Assembly: GCA_012184525.1 (NCBI GenBank)
Contig: WOFQ01000026.1
Location: 1 to 64,000, forward strand
DNA from: Xenoacremonium recifei
Lineage: Eukaryota > Ascomycota > Sordariomycetes > Hypocreales > Nectriaceae
Direction of reading: 5' to 3'
Length of the DNA stretch: 64,000 nt
Shown here: positions 33,880 through 44,236 of the stretch, piece after piece
How positions within the stretch are numbered: position 1 is the stretch's first letter
How the letters are laid out: every line of letters starts with the position of its first letter
Notes under the pieces: generated by a model
Databases searched by the model: none
What the model was told of the DNA's origin: nothing
What the model saw: only the letters and a program-made list of their open reading frames with translations
Position numbers and translations under genes: made by a program

Positions 33880-34950
33880 CACGGAATCAGATTTCCGTAT
33901 GACTCAAAGGGAAAGCTAGCGCTCACAATGGCCATAGCAATAAATATGGCAACATAGACATAGATGGGCGCAGTCGTCGCAGCGTTTGAGATAGTAGCAA
34001 CATTAGCTGAGGTAACTCGCATAATCCGGTTGCAAGCAACAGCAATCCCACTCCTCATTGTCCGATGAACACTGGGCATAACCTTCGGAGAATATGCATA
34101 GAGAGTTCCGTAATGGATATTGCAACAGAAACTGACTACACAACTAAAACGAATGTCCTGTGCCGGAGTATGAACAATTGTGTACGCAAAGAGAAAATGC
34201 GCACGTCACCAAGGCACCGACAACCATGGTATACTAATGACCAAGGAGCTTGGTGTTACAGATGAGACCTGTCACCAGAGGTCCAAAACATCCAGATATA
34301 TGGGTCAAGACATACGGAGGAGTTACGCGAGATATCCTAAACACTAATACCATGAGTCGCTCGACTTACCAAATAGGAAATGCAATAATTATTCGTAGAG
34401 TATTCCGTGCGAAATACATATGAAGGGTTGGCTCACTCTAGAAAGACGTAGAATAGAGGATGTGCCAGGCTAATCAAAGACCACGCGAGCCAGGCAAGCA
34501 TAGTTAACAATCCCGTTGCTCGTGTTGCAGGAAAGCCCCGCAAGACAACCAGGACTTCTCCTACAGAAAGCATCTTTTTGCTGCGGAAGTCCCTAACAAC
34601 TCCGCAAGCTTCCCATTTTTCCAGGGTCAGTGAACCACATGCAGCATAGCAGTATGTAAGCCTGAGGAGGTGTGGGGACGGCGTTCGCGGAGACAGACCT
34701 CTGAGCATCCCCATTAATTTCCGGGTAACTTGTCTATTCTCGTCTAGTTTACAAGAGGTGGCATGGAGAATCGCGGTCGGACCACGGAGCAGCACGGAAT
34801 CAATGGTTTCACTGGCAGGTGTAGAAAGGAAGGCCAAGATATCACGGTATCGCCAGTACCAAAGCAGTTGAGGAAGTCGATAAGGCTAACAGCCATAGGT
34901 CTCGTAATCATTCCATCACGGTACCAAGCCAGTCCTTCCTTGCACCGTTG
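33880..34950 (-). pseudogene. Decayed MFS transporter
   Basis: No long open frame survives, yet the minus strand read in all three frames gives ordered fragments of an MFS transporter. Near 34330-34250 it reads as a loop and helix with CFGPLVTGLI. Near 34230-34100 there is TMVVGALVTCAFS followed by SVSVAISITELSMHI. From 34079 to 33880 it reads VMPSVHRTMRSGIAVACNRI then ASFPFESYGN, the typical C-terminal helices 10-12 of a fungal MFS porter. Upstream, 34837-34433 keeps a helix-like stretch ending in LLTMLAWLAWSLISL. Several stops and frame changes interrupt these pieces. It is an old pseudogene, possibly the lost exporter or importer of the neighbouring gene set. Confidence 0.7.
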
Positions 34951-34959
34951 AATATAGAC

Positions 34960-35121
34960 TACCGTATTTTCTCATGAAATCCGGGTTGACTGGGTGGGTC
35001 ATGAATAGAATATGAGCATTAGCTTATCGGAGAATGAAATTCGCTTCATACCTTGAAAATAGTGAAAGGTTAGTGAAGCTCCATGTCCAACCCAAGCCGG
35101 ATTTGATGAGAAAATACAGTA
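34960..35121. mobile_element. MITE-like element with 25-bp imperfect terminal inverted repeats
   Basis: The left arm (34960-34984) runs from taccgtattttctcat to aaatccgg, and the right arm (35097-35121) is its reverse complement with two mismatches. The 162-bp span between arm ends has no coding capacity. Both arms end in TA, which would fit TA target duplications of Tc1/mariner- or pogo-type elements. It lies just outside the decayed MFS gene. The number of copies in the genome is unknown, so the MITE call is an inference from structure. Confidence 0.55.
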
Positions 35122-35264
35122 TTAGAGCATTGACAACATGGCCCATTGCAGTCGGCGGTTACGATCGCCCCTTAAGTGATACGAAGCCAAATATAACTTT
35201 GACATAGCAATTGGAAGCGAACATTCTCTGCTTTTTAGGGTTTCTTGCTGCCACGAGAAATTGA

Positions 35265-37738
35265 TTAATAGGACATATCAAATTCAAACCAATTGCGAAT
35301 AGCAGCACCAAAATCAACCGGTTGTAAGAAAGAGCTGCTTCCATCCATCATTTGGCTCGCGTGCCCAGCCGCAGAGAATAATCCGTTGTTGGAAAGTTCG
35401 ACGGAACCAAGTGGAGGACCAGTCGGTGTGCTAGAGGGGTTAATCATATTGCTACTCTCATCGTCGTCGGGGGCATATGCCACCACTTCTTTAGCCACTG
35501 TTCTATGGCCGGAGATGCCCGCGGACCCAAGCATGGCGAACTCGGTTACGTCTTGTTCAGGATGGTCTTCTAAAGTGATTCGCTCCCCAAACATAGATCT
35601 ATCCGCCGCAGCACTGGGCCGTCCGGCTCTCTCATAGATCAGAATATCCCAGAGCAACTTAGCGTCAATGTTCCAGGTCCGATGTAGCTCGGGAGACTGG
35701 TTTTCCCGGCTAGCATCGTAAGACACCATTGTTATGGTTTCTTGTAGCCTTCTCAAGTTCTGTGCCTTCGTCGATGCCTATTAGCTAACGCAGCAGTCTA
35801 TCGGTGTCCAGAATCATACCATGGAGAAAACACACGGCCATACCTGACCCATGCGATCCAAGAATCTCAGGCATTTATTATAGCCACTCTGGGCCTTTTG
35901 CCGAAGAGTATCCTCTTTGACAAAACTGTGCTGTAGGTGAATAGTGGCCACGATTACGACGCAATGGGCAAGTAATGGATCTGACACCTCAAACCGCTGC
36001 TTCTCTATCAGATCCAGGAAATACATTATCCACGCGCTGTGTCGTGAGATATGGTCGAAAGACTGATGAATAAAAGTTGTTGGCATCATATGGCGGAAGT
36101 TCTTGAGGCGCATGGACAAAAGAAATGGGTGGTTGACAAGGGAAGGAATCGCGGCAAATGCAAACTGCTGGAAAAGCCAGGGGCCCCAGTAGTCTCTCCG
36201 TTGATGTAAACTTTCGGAACTAACAGCCCCAAAGTTGTTCATAGCAAATCGGTACTTCAGCGGGTATTGAGCATCAAGTTCCATGTGTCGCAACATGATA
36301 AGCGAGTAATCAGAGTTGGGATCCCAGGGAGGTAATTCGTCAGGCCCAACTTGATATGCAGCGTAGGCTCTGGCCATCTTCCAAGCTTCAGCAGCGAGAG
36401 CGACATGAGCGATGATGCCAGAGCCAAGATCGCTTTCTTGAAGAAGACGCCCAAATAAAGGCGTTGCATTTGGTTGTAAAGTAAGTCCACTCGTCGAATA
36501 ACGCGAGTATCCAAACAGACTCCCTGGGACAGCTGCCTTGGCTGCATCATAGACACAGCCATGTATACTTTGCAACAGCAATATAGTCTGGATGCATAAG
36601 TAACATTCCGCTGGATCATCACCCAGGAATGAATCAGACGGGAGACTGTTCACGAAATACTGTGCCATCTGCAGATCGAGCCCAGCTTGCATTACGTTTC
36701 CCTCTAGTTTTCCAACAGTCAGTACTAGGATCTGCGTCTACCAGAATATTACTGGAGAACGAACCAGAGAAGCTTATCAGACTTAGGATACAGAGAGTTT
36801 GTAAGGTAGAAAGCCGAATGCTCCCGTTGGCAACGCGACGCATGATAGTTGCTCGACACGACTTGGCCGTTGCAAGGATAACCTGCTGCCTGAGTGGACT
36901 CATTGTTCCTGGAGGAAATCTGCTGCTCAAAGCCTGGATTGCAAGACAAAGTTCTGGGTCTCGGGATTCAAGAGAAGTGAGAAAAGCTTCTGGTCTGAAG
37001 AGAACAAGCGGTTGATTGTGGCACCATTTCAGGTACAATTTGCCCGCGTCTAGTATCTGGTCTCTAGACTGCGATCTAGTAAGACATTAGCTTCTGGAAG
37101 TGGGTTGGGTTGTTGGTGTGTTGTCTCAGTTACGGGACACTGCTCTGTTTTTCTCCGATCCACGCATCGGAAATGTCCTCCTGAGGCACTCCCACTGAAT
37201 GCAACGGAGTCGAATTGACCAGGGAAGGCACAGATTTGGATTTGTTACAGTCAGACCCTTCAAGGCCTGGATCTTGCGCTGGCGAAGAATTCGGAGGCTG
37301 GTCCAGCGACTGCAGTAGCTGATCCAATTTCCCTTCAATTGCTACCATTCGTCGATCCTAAGGACCAAGGCATTAGAGCTGCATATGATGATCGAACGAA
37401 ATCACAGTCGTCAAGGCCTTTGTCATTCTCTTTGGGGCTTGATACTTACCATAATCAAGTTTTGAGTGTTGTCCGGACCGGCGGACTCGTAGTTGCAGTG
37501 CTGTCCCAAGCGGCGACAAAATGAGCATATCGGCCGCTCTCCAGGACACCGCGCCTTTTTGCGGCTTAACAAAATCGTTAGATGACATTATTACACACAT
37601 GGGTTTCGACGCGTTGGGCTGCACACACCGACAGGGCTCGCAGGCCCGATGTCCCCGTCTTTGTCTCGTGTCTTGCATCCTAGGAGATGTAAGTAAGGAT
37701 GGGCTGACAGGACAGAGGTGGAGGGGACTAGATGACAT
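35265..37738 (-). CDS. Zn2Cys6 transcription factor
   Basis: Six exons (37738-37629, 37564-37450, 37357-37134, 37075-36765, 36703-35844, 35777-35265) sum to 710 aa in phase. The DNA-binding domain is split by intron 1: HRACEPCR joined to RKKARCPGERPICSFC, then RRLGQHCNY, the full six-cysteine pattern. A leucine-rich stretch VAIEGKLDQLLQSLDQ follows, a likely coiled-coil dimeriser. The middle is a fungal-specific regulatory domain, and the C-terminus is acidic and Ser/Pro-rich. The gene diverges from the esterase gene at 38118, with about 380 bp between the two starts, so that esterase is a likely target. Confidence 0.87.
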
Positions 37739-38022
37739 TTAAATATCCATGTCAGTGGTCAATGTTCATCCTGATGATGATTGGCTTAGGGAAGTAGGAG
37801 CTAGTGTCCTTATCAGACCGCCGAGGCACGGCACAGCTTGATAAGGCCATTCGATGGTGGGGATAATCTGTCCTCGTCGCCTACCGAATGAAGGATAAGC
37901 ATTGAAATGAGGAAAGCGGTCCATTGATCTTAACAGTATGAAGTTATATAGCAAATCGAGTACATATAACCAATGCGAAGGAGGCCAATAATCCTGGGTG
38001 AAGTTTCGGATCGCTCTCTCGT

Positions 38023-38043
38023 CACGTGGTTGCTTGTCACGTG
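38023..38043 (+). promoter_or_regulatory. Tandem GTCACGTG E-boxes
   Basis: GTCACGTG occurs twice in direct orientation (38021-38028 and 38036-38043), exactly 15 bp apart, in the divergent promoter between the Zn2Cys6 gene and the esterase gene. CACGTG is the E-box core bound by fungal bHLH proteins. The position also argues that the esterase starts downstream, at 38118. Confidence 0.5.
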
Positions 38044-38117
38044 CCCTGCGGCCTGTCATCTCTTGTTGCACCTGCTTACTTCTTGTTAATGTCTTTCAAG
38101 CACAAAATCAAGTCAAT

Positions 38118-39372
38118 ATGGTCAACCCCCATTCATTGGCCTCTATCGCATATATCGCGCAGGCTCCTTTCATTGGATGCATTGCTGAGAAAAATTATTC
38201 CCACCTTGCGAACATTGTTGCGAGGCGCGAAGTTCTCTATGTCGGCGGACGGTACGCGAACATCACAGCAAGTCTTAACAACCATTTATTTTGCATACAT
38301 CTAAAACTCGAAACTAGGATGCCACAACAAATTCTACGTCAACGGCCATGACTGGGCAGATTTATGTCGAGAAACTTTCACCTAACCCAGCCCCGGATAA
38401 CGCACCGCTTCCAATCATCTTCATTGCAGGCGCGGCTCAGACCGGCACCAATTTTCTTCATACTCCCGATGGACGACCTGGATGGGCATCCTATTTTATG
38501 TCCAAAGGCCATACGGTCTACCTCTCAGATCAGCCTGCGCGCGGCCGCTCCTTCTGGTTTCCCGGTCAGGGAAGTATTGGGTACATTGGAGCTCCCGCTT
38601 CCGTCTCAGATATCTTCACCGACGTGGCAAACAACGGCAACCAGTGGCCCCAGGCGAGGCTACACACGCAATGGCCCGGTACTGGCCGCATGGGTGACCC
38701 TATCTTTGACGCTTTCTACAGGAGCCAGGTGCAGTTCCAAACTGACCGCTTCATAAGCGAGGAACAAAATGCTCAGGCATACGCAGATCTAGTCGATTTA
38801 GTAGGCGACTGTTATCTCATCAGTCACTCGCAGGCAGGAGCATACGGTATGCTCACTCAACCCCTACATGACCGTATTCGATAATTAACGACGGACTAGG
38901 CTGGAGAGTTGGAGACATGCGCTCAGACCTGGTCAAGGGTATCGTCCAGCTTGAGCCATCTGGCCCACCGTTTACGCTCCGCCCGCCTTTTGGAAACGAT
39001 CCAGCCTTTGGTTTTGGTCTTACAGACCTTGAAATCCAATACGAACCATCGGCAGGCAATAATGCTGAGAACATGGAGACAACTGTCGAGCCAGCAATTG
39101 ACTCTGATCACGACGAGTGCATCATGCAGAAGTACCCGGCAAAGCAGTTGACGAATCTCGGCAAGATTCCAGAGCTCGTTGTTACCGGAGAGGCCTCTTT
39201 CCATGCACCGTACGATTATTGCACTGTTAAATATCTAAAGCAAGTTGGGGTGGACGTAGAGTACGTTGATCTGGGCAAGGAGGGTATCCATGGAAACGGA
39301 CATATGTTCTTCATGGAAATGAATAACCTTGAGATCGCTGACCGGGTTTATGAGTGGCTGATAAGACATTAA
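38118..39372 (+). CDS. Alpha/beta hydrolase (esterase-like) with a GC-AG intron
   Basis: Three exons (38118-38267, 38318-38846, 38900-39372) encode 383 aa. The first intron fits only if its donor is GC (gcaagt at 38268): the joined reading YVGGRYANITDATTNSTS keeps phase and the following MTGQIYVEKL is typical of this fungal esterase family. The nucleophile is in LISHSQAGAYG, an early GAAQTGTNF supplies the oxyanion hole, and a C-terminal His lies in GIHGNGHMFF. The N-terminus MVNPHSLASIAYIAQ is moderately hydrophobic and could be a signal peptide. An in-frame ATG at 37998 would add 40 residues but would make the E-boxes coding. The substrate is unknown. Confidence 0.78.
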
Positions 39373-40077
39373 GAAACGCATGATAGAAAATAGATGACCT
39401 AATAATGTCGTACCATAGTTTATTTATGCGCATTGTTCAATGCATTAAGGGCGCGCAGAAGATAATTTCTCCTTTAGATGATGGCCAGACATCATAAATC
39501 TACACTCTATATCCACATTCAAAGGGCGTTTCGTCTTACACAATGCGACCCTTGCGGTTTTGAAGGAGGAAATGTTCTTCTTCGATAGAAGGGATGTTCA
39601 TCTGAAGTGTTTTATGATGTCGCCCATATAGCCAGACCAATGACGAATTGAATTCCGGGTCCTCGCTGTCAGACTAGATATACCTTGCCAGGGACTCGAG
39701 AGAGTGCCATACGATTCGAGTTCGACAACGTCTGCTCCTCCTCAGACTCACCAAGAGAATCGCAATCAATGACGTATCGTTACACGAATCAGTTCATACA
39801 TTAGGTGACCTCAACATCAGGTTTAGCAATTACATATTTGTCCGTCATATCACAACTGGTTACGGCGCGGGCATTTGTGCAAGGTTCCATAAGGCCGATG
39901 TGGACTCTGGACGGAGCAGCTAACAGTTGCCGACATTCCGCGCTTCAATCGCACGCCGTGGGCATCTGCGCAGCCTTTCTCCTCAGAAAGTCACAACTAC
40001 TTTCTACGTAATACGTGTCATAAAAGTAATAAGGGAGAGTCTCTGAGTCAATTGTTTCTCTATTTAACGCAACCTCT
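39373..40077. other. Intergenic region
   Basis: About 700 bp between two genes on the same strand, including the promoter of the GH5 gene. No reliable coding potential or repeats are seen. Confidence 0.55.
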
Positions 40078-41571
40078 TTGCCAACCACCCGCCATAGTCT
40101 CCTACATCATATGTTTCACTACACTTTCAACATGGCTGGTTTTTTACACACCAAAGGCACCAAGATCCTCCGACCGGATGGCACGCCCATCGTGCTCTGC
40201 GGGGCAGCTACCGGAGGCCACTTGAACATGGAGAATTTCATCACTGGGTTCCCAGGCCATGAAGCAGAGCACAAAGAGGCAATGCTGCAGGTTATGGGTC
40301 AAGAAAAATATGACTTCTTCTGGGACAAGTTCTACGAATATTTCTGGACCGATAAAGACGCCGAACTTTTTGCTTCCATGAAGATGAACTGTCTCCGGAT
40401 CCCTTTCAACTATCGCCATTTTCTCGATGACTCCGATCTAAGCAAAATTAATCCAAAGGGATTTTTCCTCTTGGACCGAGTCGTGGAGAGCTGCGCTAAG
40501 TTTGGCATCTACACCATCCTAGATTTGCATGCTGTCCCTGGTGGGCAGAACCAGGATTGGCATAGTGACAGCGCTATTCATAGGGCCTTGTTCTGGGACT
40601 TCGGCCACTTTCAGGATGCTATGATCAATCTTTGGACCGAGATTGCCAAGCACTACAAGGACAATCCCTGGGTTGCTGGATACAACCCTTTAAATGAGCC
40701 CGCTGATCCGCAACATTCGCGCCTCATCAAGTTCTATGACAGGGTTGAGCAAGCAATTCGGGCAGTCGATCCGAACCATATTCTGTTTTTGGATGGGAAC
40801 ACTTACGCGGCCGACTTTGGACAATTTCCTAAGACTGCGTATTCGAACAGTGTTTACTCGATTCATGATTATTCCACCTACGGATTTCCCAAAAGCCCCG
40901 AGCAATACACGGGAAGCGATGAGCAGCGAGCTAGGCTCAAGCAGCAGTACGAACGCAAAATCGAGTACATGAAGGAACTTGGTCTCCCTGTATGGAATGG
41001 CGAATGGGGCCCAGTCTATGCCTCGTCCATGCGTGGGGATGATGACATTCAGGCGACAAACGCGTCCCGTCTTAAAGTCTTGCGTGATCAATTGGCCGTC
41101 TACGCTGAGGGTGATCCAAGTGGTGATAAAACTCCCATCTCCTGGAGCATATGGCTCTATAAAGATATCGGTTACCAGGGCATCACCCGTATCTCACCGC
41201 AGTCGAAGTGGTACAAGCACCTCCAGCCCTGGTTGGATAAGAAGTTGAAGTTAGGTTTGGACCGATGGGGCCGCGACGGTAACATTGAAGTCGAAAAACA
41301 GGTCTACAAACCAGTTAAGGACCACTTTCGCGAGGTTATTCCAGAGCACCTACAACGTGCAGTCTACCCACGAACTTGGAACCTGGGAGACTACGTCGAT
41401 CGAGTTTTGCGGGACATTTTGCTGTCCCAGTATTTGGCGCATGAGTTTGCTGAGTACTTCCGAGGCCTGTCTTTTGAAGAGCTGGATGAGCTGGCCCGGT
41501 CCTTCAAACTGGAAAATCTCATCGTTAGAGAGGAACTCGTAGAGGCTCTTCGTCATTCCATCAGGGAGTGA
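40078..41571 (+). CDS. Intracellular GH5-family glycosidase
   Basis: A single exon of 497 aa; Met19 (40132, MAGFLHTKG) is the more likely start since the fold begins there. It is a TIM-barrel clan-A enzyme with acid/base Glu207 in GYNPLNEP and nucleophile Glu309 in VWNGEWGP; LRIPFNYRHF and ILDLHAVPGGQN match the other conserved barrel strands. There is no signal peptide, unlike the secreted exo-beta-1,3-glucanases of GH5, so it probably cleaves an intracellular glucoside, for example a sterol or lipid glucoside or an imported oligosaccharide. A C-terminal extension of about 100 residues after the barrel is helical. The stop lies 17 bp from the stop of the convergent Zn2Cys6 gene. Confidence 0.85.
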   Translation: MPTTRHSLLHHMFHYTFNMAGFLHTKGTKILRPDGTPIVLCGAATGGHLNMENFITGFPGHEAEHKEAMLQVMGQEKYDFFWDKFYEYFWTDKDAELFASMKMNCLRIPFNYRHFLDDSDLSKINPKGFFLLDRVVESCAKFGIYTILDLHAVPGGQNQDWHSDSAIHRALFWDFGHFQDAMINLWTEIAKHYKDNPWVAGYNPLNEPADPQHSRLIKFYDRVEQAIRAVDPNHILFLDGNTYAADFGQFPKTAYSNSVYSIHDYSTYGFPKSPEQYTGSDEQRARLKQQYERKIEYMKELGLPVWNGEWGPVYASSMRGDDDIQATNASRLKVLRDQLAVYAEGDPSGDKTPISWSIWLYKDIGYQGITRISPQSKWYKHLQPWLDKKLKLGLDRWGRDGNIEVEKQVYKPVKDHFREVIPEHLQRAVYPRTWNLGDYVDRVLRDILLSQYLAHEFAEYFRGLSFEELDELARSFKLENLIVREELVEALRHSIRE

Positions 41572-41588
41572 TGGTGTATTTATTTAAT

Positions 41589-43361
41589 CTAAATACTTTC
41601 ACATGCGGCTTGCAGTTCGCGAATGATCTGTAACTGAGTGTACATTCCCGAATCTTCCCCCTGCCAGAATTGTAGTAATTTCGTTGCTGTGCCGATGGAC
41701 TCATTCCATTCAGGTGGAAGTATGTCTTGGACCTTTTGAGAACACGCTGCTGCCAATAAAACAAATGCACTCCTGGCACAAGACTGCATCAACATCCACG
41801 TACCATGATGACGATGCAGGTACCCGAATTCTCCTGCACGGATACGATCAGAGCATACCCTCAAACCACGCCTTGCAAACTCTTCAACCCCTTCAAGTCT
41901 TTCTCCGTCATTTATACAATGGCCGATGAAGGGCCAAAAAACGAGTTCGTAGAAATCCAAGAGCTGGCAGCGCAGGATGAATTTCAGCATATCATCCTCC
42001 TCTAGCTTTGTAACTAGGCTAATGGTCTCTGGTAATGAAGTACGCCAAGCCTCCACTTGCTGTAAGTAGGATTCAACCATCTGGAACAGTTCCGGTCTCG
42101 ATTTGGGTTCATTTGATGCCAATATCCGTCCGAGATCATTCCGAGCCCTCGTGTTTAGTCGTCTCAACGATATTTCGGCCAGGTAAAAGAACCAGGCCCG
42201 GCCATCGTTCTCTGGGTTTTCTGGCGGGTTCGGGAAGTATTCGGGGTAGACTCGATCTTGGGTTTGAAAATCAAAAGTTCTCAAGCACATCCGGAGCTCA
42301 ACCTCTGATTTCCAGCAGGACCAATATAATCGTTGCTCTGTCGCGGAGGCCTGCGAGGGGCTTGAGGGCGGCTGTGAATTCCAACATGCTTCAAGAGCAA
42401 AGTCAAATTCTTGACAATGTGCTAGGGCTTGTAAAAAATATCTCCATGCTGGTAGTGGTTGGAATATTGACATTGAGTAAACACCAGCGTAGAAGAAGCA
42501 CTGCGCTGAGATAATACTGCTTTCTCCAAGCATCAACCCGAGCCTCTTTGTCGCTGCACTGAAAAGGGATGCCCCTAAATGAAGTCTTTCGGGGTCGCAG
42601 TGGTTTGGAAAATCGGTTGAGATGGCACCGAGAGCCCAGACCAGGAGAACCAGACAGGATTCAGGATTCCAGTCCAAACCTTCTAGACAAACGTAATGGA
42701 TCATCCGCTGAAGGCTTGAAAGCTCCAAAATAGGGTTTTTTGTGTGGACATGTTGGATGAATCGAGACACAAATTCGTTGCTCGTGGTCGTATTTCCCAG
42801 GAGAAACTCTAGTGTTGCTGATGGTGGCGGTTTACCACTTCGCGTCTCTCTCCCTCGAACAACTATCGACTTGGCTTTCAACACCCATTGATCACCAAAT
42901 ATTGGCCAGGATAAAACTTCTTGAGCGTCGATCTGAAGGCTGCGGAATGAAGGTAGCTCATTTGCCTGCGCCCCTGCCTCGCACAAATCCCTTGAGTTAT
43001 CGTCATAATCGTCGTTGGATTGTCCCGCGAGGAGACCCTCGATTCGATCCAATCTCTCAATGATGTTCAGGCTAGCGGGGTCAAAAGACGAAAAGTCTGT
43101 TGGGGCCCTTATACACTTGGCACCAACTTTCTCACAAAATGAACAACTTGGGGATTTGTTGTCGCATTTTGTCCGTCTAGCACGGCAAACTTGACAAGCC
43201 GTGACCGCCCTCCTCCGTGTATAAGCTGCTCTCCCGCGAAGAGCAGGACGTTTTCTCACCGCATCGCTAGCTGGAGGTTGGTTTGCTTCGCTGGGTTCAG
43301 GCGGCGATGGGCCCATGGGGATAGGGATCTTAAAATGCGGCTTTTGTGCATTTAGCAGCAA
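41589..43361 (-). CDS. Zn2Cys6 transcription factor
   Basis: An intronless frame of 590 aa. After a proline-rich leader, residues about 56-83 form the six-cysteine cluster CQVCRARRTKC..SCSFC..VGAKC with a basic run ahead of it (YTRRRAVTA). NIIERLDRIEGLLAGQ is a short dimerisation coil. The rest is the fungal regulator middle-homology domain with the usual aromatic-rich segments (AWRYFLQALAHCQEF). An internal ATG at residue 16 is possible. It is tail-to-tail with the GH5 gene, so the two 3' regions overlap or nearly overlap as transcripts. Its targets are unknown. Confidence 0.9.
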   Translation of the reverse strand: MLLNAQKPHFKIPIPMGPSPPEPSEANQPPASDAVRKRPALRGRAAYTRRRAVTACQVCRARRTKCDNKSPSCSFCEKVGAKCIRAPTDFSSFDPASLNIIERLDRIEGLLAGQSNDDYDDNSRDLCEAGAQANELPSFRSLQIDAQEVLSWPIFGDQWVLKAKSIVVRGRETRSGKPPPSATLEFLLGNTTTSNEFVSRFIQHVHTKNPILELSSLQRMIHYVCLEGLDWNPESCLVLLVWALGAISTDFPNHCDPERLHLGASLFSAATKRLGLMLGESSIISAQCFFYAGVYSMSIFQPLPAWRYFLQALAHCQEFDFALEACWNSQPPSSPSQASATEQRLYWSCWKSEVELRMCLRTFDFQTQDRVYPEYFPNPPENPENDGRAWFFYLAEISLRRLNTRARNDLGRILASNEPKSRPELFQMVESYLQQVEAWRTSLPETISLVTKLEEDDMLKFILRCQLLDFYELVFWPFIGHCINDGERLEGVEEFARRGLRVCSDRIRAGEFGYLHRHHGTWMLMQSCARSAFVLLAAACSQKVQDILPPEWNESIGTATKLLQFWQGEDSGMYTQLQIIRELQAACESI

Positions 43362-44236
43362 AAATGAATGTGAGGAACTGGGACGATAACCGGGCGCGGA
43401 ATGTCGGCATCTATTTCAGTGCAAACCTTCATCGGCTAAATGCGCCAGAAACCAGTGTTTCATTTTAGGCTAAAGGGAGTTAAGCTACTTTCTCCATAAT
43501 AATGCGATCTCTGGCATCTCTGCTCGGTATGGCGTGGTAAGAAAGTGATCGGTACCTGAGCCGAAAACTCTATAGGAGCACTCTAAATAACGACTCTAAT
43601 CAATTACCTGACAAGCTCGCCCGTGGCTCAGGTCTGGTGACGCGATAGGTTATCTTACACACGCGCGTTTGTTGATGAGTACAAGTACTCCGTAATATGA
43701 CTGACGAAGAATCTATTTTGGGGGAATCAACAAGCTGCCCCACTTGTACTCCGCTTTTCCCCTTCGCAGAGTGTGAAGGCTTCGACTCCGAGCAACGGCA
43801 AGTGACTACCCTAGATCAAACAATTCAACCCACCATGAAGGCACTCCATGACATGAATATACTTAGATATCTGTTAAAATATATCTGATACACCTAATTA
43901 AGAGGTTTAGAAGGACATAACTACAATAAACGGTCATCTGAAAGACAAAATTAGGTTTTCACCTCCTCAACCTAGGATCGCTACTAAATGGCAGAACATC
44001 CGTACGTCTTCAACTCAAATGTTCGAACCAAAGTAATGCTGAACCAGCCTTCATCACCCAAATCCCCGTCAAAGATAAGGCAAGTGCCATTCTACTGGGC
44101 CAAGTACAATTTATCCTCACCAAGCCACCAAATTTCCCATTCCATGATGGTTTCTCCTTGCTTGCGAGCCTGTTGGAGTATGAAACGTGGCTTGCATATG
44201 TGCGGATCACTAATGTGGGCCTTGCGAGTTTTGCCC
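43362..44236. other. Intergenic region
   Basis: About 875 bp upstream of the Zn2Cys6 gene and downstream of the MFS permease. Short open frames (for example 43697-43888) have no features of a protein family. No repeats are seen. Confidence 0.55.

Noticed and set aside
37998..38117. Forty extra N-terminal codons for the esterase gene
   Set aside because: The stretch contains the paired CACGTG promoter motifs and would place a poor leader ahead of the likely signal peptide; the start at 38118 is preferred, though not proven.
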